Shown piece after piece: positions 56,168-64,000 of a DNA stretch of 64,000 bases. Under the pieces are notes generated by a model, which was not told the DNA's origin, ran no database searches, and saw only the letters and a list, made by a program, of their open reading frames with translations. Location of the stretch: contig NC_081414.1 in NCBI RefSeq assembly GCF_030272615.1, positions 519,321,185 through 519,385,184 on the forward strand. The letters are read 5' to 3'. The position numbers were made by a program, and so were the translations under genes. This stretch comes from Cryptomeria japonica (Eukaryota > Streptophyta > Pinopsida > Cupressales > Cupressaceae). Every line of letters starts with the position of its first letter. Within the stretch, counting starts at the first letter, position 1.

Positions 56168-58589
56168 TACAAAAAAAATAGATGCAAAATTAGAAGGATT
56201 CACTTTCTAGTAAATATTATATCACGTGCATTCATATTGGGGGGTTTAATATCCCAAAAAAGAGGGTAAAATATATTGCCTATCAGTAAAAACATGGGTG
56301 TTTTTAATTCGTGCTATGAAAAAATACAATATTTGGTAAAAATAGAGGGGCTTTTAATTTAGGATATGTATTAGGAGGGGGTGAAAAAAGAGGAGTTTAG
56401 GGAAATATTCTTTGAAAATAAGGAGATTCTTTAGTATGGCATGAATGCATGTGCTATAACCCAAGCTCACTAGGTGAAGCCCCCATGTTCTGAATTGAGT
56501 AGGATGAACATGAAAAGGGAAAATTGTTAGCAAGGCATAGACAATAGTGTGGGACTCTAGTTTGACTCAAAAAGGATGTTTACCACAATCCCCCATGCCA
56601 TTGTGGAAAGATGGGAAGACCATCATAGCTATCGCATCCTCATAAGTCAGTCTAATGTCACTGCCAAGTCCCTTATTATAGCACAGTGAGAGGAAAAAAA
56701 ATATTGCTACCCAACAAGAATATCTACCACTACTACCAAGCCTCCTACAATTGGACGATAAGTTAAAAATAGTTACTGCGCCCCCACAAGAAGTGATTTA
56801 CCCCCTGCCAAGTCTCTCGTAGTATTGTAGTAAGGAGGAATTGTTACTCCATCCCTACAAGGTGTTTTTTTGCCATGATTAAATGGTCCACAATATAATG
56901 ATAAAAGAAAAAATGGTTATCACTACCCCACAAGGGTGGACTACACTTCAACCACACATTCTACGATATGGTGGTGTGTGTTGGTTCCCAGAAATGGATG
57001 ATGGGTTTACACTGCTACAGGGCAGAGACCAGGTTGATTTCCTCCAAATATCTATGGAGATCCACCTCCAACTATTAATATTTGTTAGGCTTGGATGAAT
57101 AATAACGAGGATAGAAAGTCTTTCTGCACTTTAGGCTCTACAAAACTAGGGAGGGTGATCCCTTCAGTAAGATCTCCTGCTCTCTACAATGATACTCAGG
57201 AACTTACTGAAAATAAAGAAGATTACCTCATGAAAAGACTCAACAAAAAGGGAGAATACTCAAGGATGGAAAATCCTTTAGTGATCCTCAACCTTATACT
57301 AGAGTATGAGATGGGGCAATAAAACTTTCTGAAAATACATAAAACTTAGCAAATGATATTCTGATATTTATAAGATTTGCTCTGAGAAATCACAAAGAAG
57401 ATAAACCGAAAGCTGAAAACCTAATGATATTTTCTAGCAAATACCAGTGCCTTATTCATTGGGGTTATAGAGTCTATGAAAAGTGTTACTGAAAACCTAA
57501 TGAAATTTCATCTAATAGTTGGTCTAGCTTAAAACAATACTCCCTCACAATATTGTTTTGCTTACAATCCTTCATCTGAACTGCTTATCAAATCCTATGG
57601 TAAGCCTTTTTTCTACAATTTCATTCAAGCATTTTAATTAACCCCTTGGACTAAAGCATTGAATGGAAGAGTACATACATCATAACAATGCAACAAACAA
57701 ACAAAACCCTTGATCCCATTTTCTTAAAAGAAGATAAAATTGCACACGTGAGAGTAAAGATAAGGAGAAATATATTTGTATTAATATCATAAGCTATCTT
57801 TCATCAGATGATAGCCAACAAATTTAAATACAGATTAACCCACTTGAAAAAGGGGACTTGCAACTATTCTATTACATTTTTCCTCTGCAAAATAACATTA
57901 CAATCCCTATTATTTCCTATAACACTCTAGAACTACCTGGAACCTAACCCTGCAGAATAGATCTATTTTACAGAGATCTTTCTAATAAAATTCAGAACCC
58001 TAACTAATCGCCTTGATTTCCCTTTTACAAAAAACAAGGGAGTGACAAGTTTCAGGCTAGAAGATACATGTTGACAACAGATTCATTCTTTTAACAATTA
58101 GCCATAAAAGGTCATATGCACTTCTGTTACAAATTCTTACATGGCGTTGCACTAGCACATGTGAATCATTGTTTCATAATTGAAATTTGGTAGAGGCAAA
58201 ACACCATTTGAGTCATGTCGTTATCGTCTTGACACCTTCGGATGGAGTTTGATATGTTTGCACTTTTGTCCTCTAGAGAATTTCCCTTCCTTAAGAAAGG
58301 GAAATGGGATCCTGGCAACAGGAAAAGTCACCCCTAAAACTAGAGGAGGAGCTCAACCTTCATGCCTAGGATCAGAGGCAGTGGGAGGGGGAGTTAGAGG
58401 GTAAAAATGATATGTTGGGGAGGGGTCGTAGCTTCCATGCAACTACATGGATGGATTGCTTCCACCACCCTACCCAAACATGTTCCTTTCATGTTTTTGG
58501 CTCTTTCCCAGAACCTCCTCCCACTTAATGACAGAGTAGATGCAGAGACTATGTCATGAGTGGCCTTTAAAATAAAATACTTTCATGCC
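56168..58589. other. unassigned sequence between LTR fragments
   Basis: Apart from the tandem repeats at 56659-56945 I see no element. Frames at 56883-57322 and 58180-58404 are short and without motifs. Confidence 0.4.
56659..56945. repeat. degenerate tandem repeat, about 72 bp x 4
   Basis: Units start near 56659, 56729, 56802 and 56874. They share CTGCCAAGTC or a variant, a TATTGTAGTAAG-like centre and GTTACT..CCCCACAAGAA near the end. Confidence 0.65.
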
Positions 58590-60860
58590 TATAATGCCCC
58601 ACTAGGAAACCCGAAAGGGATAAAGCAAAAACACACGAATGAAGTGCAAATAATTTTTTTTAAAAAATAAGACACAACATAATGATACAATGAGTTATCA
58701 AAAGCTTAGATAACACAATGGAAGACTAAACAATACCTAAGGAGTTTCCCAACCTAATTACTTAATTTAACATCTAACTCAACTCATGACATTTGATCCA
58801 ATTAAGGAGGTTAACTTAATTTCATGTTATTACTTTAAACAAAGATATAATTTGTTCAGTAAATTAAAATTATAGATAATAGGATGCGTTCATCCATTAT
58901 GGTTGAAGATGTAGCTAACATGAGGAAATTCACCCATTAAAGTTAAAATTAGATTACTTGATGATTTTATCCATTAAGGTTAAAATATAGATGGTACAAT
59001 GAGGTTCATCCATTGGAGTTAAAGCTATGGATAACATGACTAAGTTCATCCAATAAATTTTAACCATTCATTACATTCAATCTTACATTAAACACATGCC
59101 ATGCATCTAGTTCCATAACGTACTTTAACTTCATCATAAACTGATGAATACTTTCCATGCATACTTAATTACACTATCGATAACTGAATATATTCCATTA
59201 ATCAAATCTACATTCTTTTATGATCCCTATTACTGCATTTAGTAAAATGACTACATACATGCATTTATGATTAATTTCATCTAATCCCCATTATACATTT
59301 TGATATAAAACATCCATACATGACAAATTAAAAGGTAACATGAGAATGGAAAAGCAACACATAACATCGAAATGATCTCGAAGTTCACCCCTAGTGGGCT
59401 ACATCTCCGAGTCTTCTCAACTGCAAGACCCCTCTGATACTTAATCAATAGTGAAGAATACATAAGGTTCACATCATTTACAATCTTGCCATCAAGGTGA
59501 ACATAACCAGTAATACATATGACCATATTGGTCAAATAAATACATGAATGATCCCTGAATAGGAAAGGATCCAACCGAACATAATAAGAAGCAATTATAA
59601 AAGATCAACTGGAGCATCCGTGAAACTAAATCTTCTTAACCCATCATAAGCATCCCATGGTCTCACATGAATATCAAGTTCTCATGAGGGCAATAAACAT
59701 CAGGACGACTCCACAACCATACTCCTATCAAAGGCAACACAACAACACACTAGCGAACATATTCAAGGGAACTCCTAAAACCCTGGAATACACAAGGTCA
59801 AGCAAATGGAGTTCAATATGGTAGGATTACCCACTTGGTCAAACTGAACTTCATATGGGGTGCTTGACTGATGGTAATCTAACTAGAGACCCGACTAGCT
59901 CTAATCTACCACAAACCAATATTAAACACTCTCACAAAGGACATGATCGAATACAAACCATCACATGAAAATAGTCAAGATTCGGGATCAAGGACATAAA
60001 CCAGTACCCAAACCGATAAATGACAATAACCAACAGTTACAAACAAGGACTTGCCATTCCCTAAGCAAATGTGAAAACATAAATTTAAACATGCACAGGC
60101 ATAACCCAAAGAAGACAATCTTATTCCACATTGGTTAAACATTACAATCGATCCAATTTTCTAGAGGATCTAAGTTTGATTGCAGTAATCTACCTTGTCT
60201 AGGTATAGGCATTCATGGTTTTCTATCTCTCTAAAGTTTGATTGCATCGTACAATATAATAAATACATCATCATGAGTTTTCAAACCACAAATACATTAA
60301 TATAGTAAGCAGAGCACCCAATGATATAAAATCAATTGTTCTTTAATCTTATAAACATATGATATTCATTTTCAAAATAAAACATTATTTTTATTTTATC
60401 TTGACACAATTAATCTATACTTTTAAAATATATATATAAAAGTAATACATAATTCCAAAAATCACTAATTAGTCTATTTAACTTGCGAAACAATGACAGT
60501 TACATCCATATGACATATAAAAGGAAATTTCCTCTTTTACACAAAATTGAACCAAATAGCTTTTAATTCACAATTGACCGAATACAGGTTCATAAGCATT
60601 ATGATTTCCAAACAACCTTTTTTTTCCAAAATAAAAAAAAATAAAAATAATAATAGTCAAATGTCATAAATTAATCTAATTAAAGATTTTTGTTTCCCAA
60701 TATACTCATATTGACTAAATTGCCTATAAATGAAAAATTAAATATAAGATCCATATATCATTATAAATTTCAAACAAATCATATCAACTTAAATTTCATT
60801 TTCTTTCAGCCATATAAAAATCTCAAGTCCTTATATAAAAAAAAATTATATATAAATAAA

Positions 60861-61161
60861 CATAGTCACACGGTTTCTATCATTTCTCAAAAACCAAGAA
60901 TTTGATTTTACAAAATTTATACAGAAGTTAGAATGCAAATTCACCAAGAAACCCAAAAAAAATCGTAGAAACATAGTCACACGGTTTCTATCATTTCTAT
61001 ATATAAATAAACATAGTCACACGGTTTCTATCATTTCTATATATAAATAAACATAGTCACACAGTTTCTATCATTTCTCAAAAACCAAGAATTTGATTTT
61101 ACAAAATTTATACAGAAGTTAGAATGCAAATTCACCAAGAAACCCAAAAAAAATCGTAGAA
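60861..61161. repeat. complex tandem duplication inside the inverted LTR
   Basis: CATAGTCACACGGTTTCTAT begins at 60861, 60972, 61012 and 61052. About 110 bp at 60861 is repeated almost unchanged at 61052, with two 40-bp units between. Confidence 0.85.
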
Positions 61162-61616
61162 ACCCGGTTTGTAAATTTGGAGATATCGTTGACATTCTAA
61201 AATAGCATAATAAAAACTTCTATAGAGGTTTCATTTTGGAACAAAATTTGGCAGCATAACAACATGCTAAAGAAGAATTTTTAAACCAAAATAATTCCTT
61301 CCAGCTTAAATTTAAAGGAAATAAAACATGAATAAAAACTATATTCAACCAAAAATTGGAAATCAAATAACAAAATCATGAAAAGTTTTCCTGACCATTT
61401 CATTTTTCCCCAAATTTTAAAAAAATGGAAACTGATTAAATTTAAACCCCCAAATATGTTATATCAGTTGGATTTTTTTAATTTTTTTATTCTCGGGCAG
61501 ATTTAATGAACAAATTCAAACAATCAAAACAATGAAACAAACAAGAATTCATAGAGAATATTTCATTTCCCATTTTTATTTATTTTTTATTAAACAAAAC
61601 AACAAATCAAATAATC

Positions 61617-61768
61617 CAACCTGGTTAAGCTTTCCTAGATGAAAGGTTGGGAAGAGCTCCAATTTTCCCAACTATAGAAATCCTTCAACCAAACTGGTTA
61701 AGTTTTCCTAGATAAAAATTTGGAAAAAGCTACCAATTTTCCCAACTCTAGAAATCCTTCAACCAAAC
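61617..61768. repeat. tandem duplication, about 76 bp x 2
   Basis: Two successive units share CTGGTTAAG, TTTTCCCAACT and AGAAATCCTTCAACCAAACT. The second unit has a few substitutions. Confidence 0.8.
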
Positions 61769-62150
61769 TTTAAAAAAAACAAATTTTAGAATGCAAAATT
61801 TTCCTCCAAAAGTCCTTCTCCAAAAATGTTTTCAAAAATGCTCTCCAAAAAAAATACCCCAAAATATTTTCAAACCTAGGTTAAAATGGAAGAATATTTG
61901 ACCTAATCTCTTATCTTTTAATTTAAAACACTTTCTTTTAAATAAAATGAAAAATCATTCTTTTCAAACTATTCAAATATTCTAAACTTGCTTTTCTAAT
62001 TAGAAAAATCAAAATGCTTTCTCTTCCTCATTTAATTTCTAATTTTCTCAATATTACAAAACTAACATTTATGTTTCAAAATATTAATGAGGGTAAAATA
62101 TTTTAATTAAAATAAAATCCCAAAATCAATCTTTCACACTATATCAAATA

Positions 62151-64000
62151 TGTAGTACCCCTACCCTAATCAATTTCTAATCTCGGTTTGACCTTGGTTA
62201 GTTTATCATAATATTATGATTATAGTCAAGTGTTTTGATTTTAGTGCATAGCTATTATTAATCTCAGTTTGACCTTGGTTAGTTTATCATAATATTATGA
62301 TTATAGTCAAGTATTTTGATTTTAGTGCATAGCTATTATTAATCTCGGGCTAACACTTTCATTATGTATATATATGTATGCATGTATGACTCTTGGTTGT
62401 AGGAGATTTCAGGTATACTTAGATTTATTTTTTGTTGGATTAGGTGGCCATGAGATCCTCATTTGACCATAGTTGTGCTCAAGTGAGCGTCATTAGTTGT
62501 CGTCAGTATTCCCTTTGGTTGGGTATGTGGGTTGTCTATCTGGTTGACTTTCTTGGGTTGCATGTTTTGTCTGTGGTTAAATTGAGTATTTAATCCTTAT
62601 TATCTAGTTGGATTTAATGTGTGTTTATGCATTAGTATTTTGAGGGACTAAATTAAATAGATCCCTTTTTATGTGATTAATCGTTAATTGAATTGCTCAA
62701 TTCAGGTTGGTGGAAAATTCAATTAAATGGTTAATTTTAATGTCAAATTTATTCTGTTTATGCTTATGAAAAGAAAGATTTAAATTTAATTGAAATATAA
62801 TTAATTTAATCTTGTTGGCTTCCTTGAAATAGAAAGGTTAATTTCAGTTATCTGGAAAAAAATCAATTTTAAATTGAAAAGCAAGTTTAATTTATTGATA
62901 TAGTTTAAAAGAATGATTTTAAATAAAATATTCTAATTCCAAAAATAAAATTTTGGTCAAACTTCTCCCATTTAACGTAGGTTTTTGGAAAAATATGGAA
63001 GATTGATTTTTTTGGAAAATATTTTTGGGGGTTTTGGGAGAAGAAGGAATTTCTTGAGCTGGAGAATTGGGCTCTTCTTCAATATTGCCAGGATTGTTGA
63101 ACCAGGAATATATTATTTGAGTAATTGAGAATAAGATGAAATATTTTATCATTGGAAATTTTGAAAATTTAAACGTTATACTATTGGAAATTTAATAATG
63201 TATCATTTGGAATATTGGTGATTTAATGATATTTTTATGTAGTAAAATAAATGGTTTAGTTTATATTGTTTCTCTGTATTGAGGCATTGGAGAATTGGCT
63301 ATTGATATTGTGGTATTGTATTCACCTTGTAATGGTGATTTTTCTGTCAATGTATTTTGAAAACTTAGATCATTTAGAAAACTTGATCAACTTTTATTTG
63401 TTTAAATCAATATGGAAGAAGATTGTCTTTTCCGGTTGTTGCCTATGCAAGTTTAATTTTTGTATTTGCTTTTGCTTAAGTAATGGAAAGACTTTATTTT
63501 GTTTGATAGGACCCTATCATATGGATTGATTTGGGGTACCTGTTTCTGTCCTCAATATCGAGTTTGACTATTATTTTGTGGTCGTGTTGTAATTGGTCAT
63601 ATCCTTAATGCGGGTGTCGAATGATGTTTCATGGTTGACCATAGCTAGTCAGGTCTCTAGTTAGAGTACCATCAGTCAGTGTACCTCATATGAAGTCATG
63701 TTTGACCAAATGGTTGTTCCCTCCATTTTGAACTATGTTTGCTTAACCATGTGTATTCTTTGGTTTTTGAGTTCGTTTGAGTGTGGTCTAGTGTCATATG
63801 CAAAAGTGGCTTTCGATTGGGGGTCACGCCCAAAGTGGTTGTTGGGTAACCCATCGGAAGTGTATCTAAATAAGTGATAACCTAATAGAATATTAGAGAG
63901 TTAGTTAATGAATCACTAAGTAAGATAATTGTGCCTCACATATGGGATGAGTACTAACACAGACTCGACATGCAATGAGAAGGCTTGAAATGGCAAACCA
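62151..64000. repeat. LTR of the 3.9 kb family, forward copy, runs off the window
   Basis: It starts TGTAGTACCCCTACCC, as does the solo LTR at 36762. 63806-64000 matches the solo LTR at about 39,608-39,800 (GTGGCTTTCG, AAAGTGG, AAGTGATAACCTAATA, then GAAATGGCAAACC against GGAATGGCAAACC). A perfect-looking 81-bp unit is duplicated at 62181-62342. If nested in the inverted copy, AAATA (62146-62150) is the expected target duplication. Confidence 0.75.

Larger units (their letters stand above)
58590..62150. repeat. LTR of the 3.9 kb family, inverted copy, truncated
   Basis: It begins TATAATGCCCCACTAGGAAACCC, the complement-side end of the solo LTR at 36762-40672 (TGTAATGCCCCGCCAGGAACCC) with TG changed to TA. 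Read on the minus strand, 60030-59820 matches the forward copy at about 63510-63740, including TAGTCRGGTCTCTAGTTAGA. It stops at 62150, where a forward copy starts, so its far end should lie beyond the window. Internal duplications are 60861-60970 with 61052-61161, and 61617-61768. Confidence 0.7.

Noticed and set aside
58180-58404. 74-aa frame
   Set aside because: No motif, and in unassigned DNA next to LTR fragments.

Overview
The window is intergenic DNA from a plant nuclear genome with heavy repeat content, a few nested LTR retrotransposons deep. Plant-type Ty1/copia and Ty3/gypsy lineages (Tat with an extra RNase H, chromoviruses with a C-terminal chromodomain), iMet-tRNA primer sites, LTRs of 0.4 to 4.4 kb and low GC all point to a large-genome seed plant. 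A gymnosperm is possible, but I cannot fix the species. I find no host gene, tRNA, rRNA or CRISPR array.

Layout. 1-2017 and 13411-16700 are the two halves of a decayed Tat-lineage gypsy element: sense RNase H/integrase, then an antisense plant-mobile-domain-like frame. It is split by a complete young 11.4 kb LTR element (2018-13410, called element A, target duplication CAAAC/CAAAT). Element A has no gag or pol, but it carries one intact 930-codon ORF, a 20-bp repeat array near its 5' end, and a matching direct-plus-inverted array near its 3' end. 16702-26060 is a 5'-truncated copia element. Its reverse transcriptase is interrupted by a 1317-bp solo LTR (19147-20463, duplication AAACC) and by a 2.8 kb minus-strand non-coding LTR element (20977-23820, called element C, duplication GAAGG). 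26061-30963 is the 3' half of a chromovirus with its LTR. 30964-36441 is AT-rich sequence with micro- and minisatellites.

36442-54009 is a full-length minus-strand Tekay-like chromovirus (duplication ATCTC, LTRs of about 4.3 kb). Its gag-pol frame has no frameshift but 17 premature stops. A 3.9 kb solo LTR (36762-40672, duplication TAAAT) sits inside its 3' LTR. 54010-58589 holds LTR fragments and unassigned DNA. 58590-64000 holds two more copies of the 3.9 kb LTR family in opposite orientations.

None of the enzyme-coding elements looks able to move by itself. The most interesting object is element A: nearly identical LTRs, an open unknown ORF in the position normally held by gag-pol, repeated and potentially pairing motifs at both ends, and a short hairpin motif shared with the Tat element it landed in. 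It looks like a non-autonomous family mobilised by Tat enzymes. The function of its ORF is unknown.
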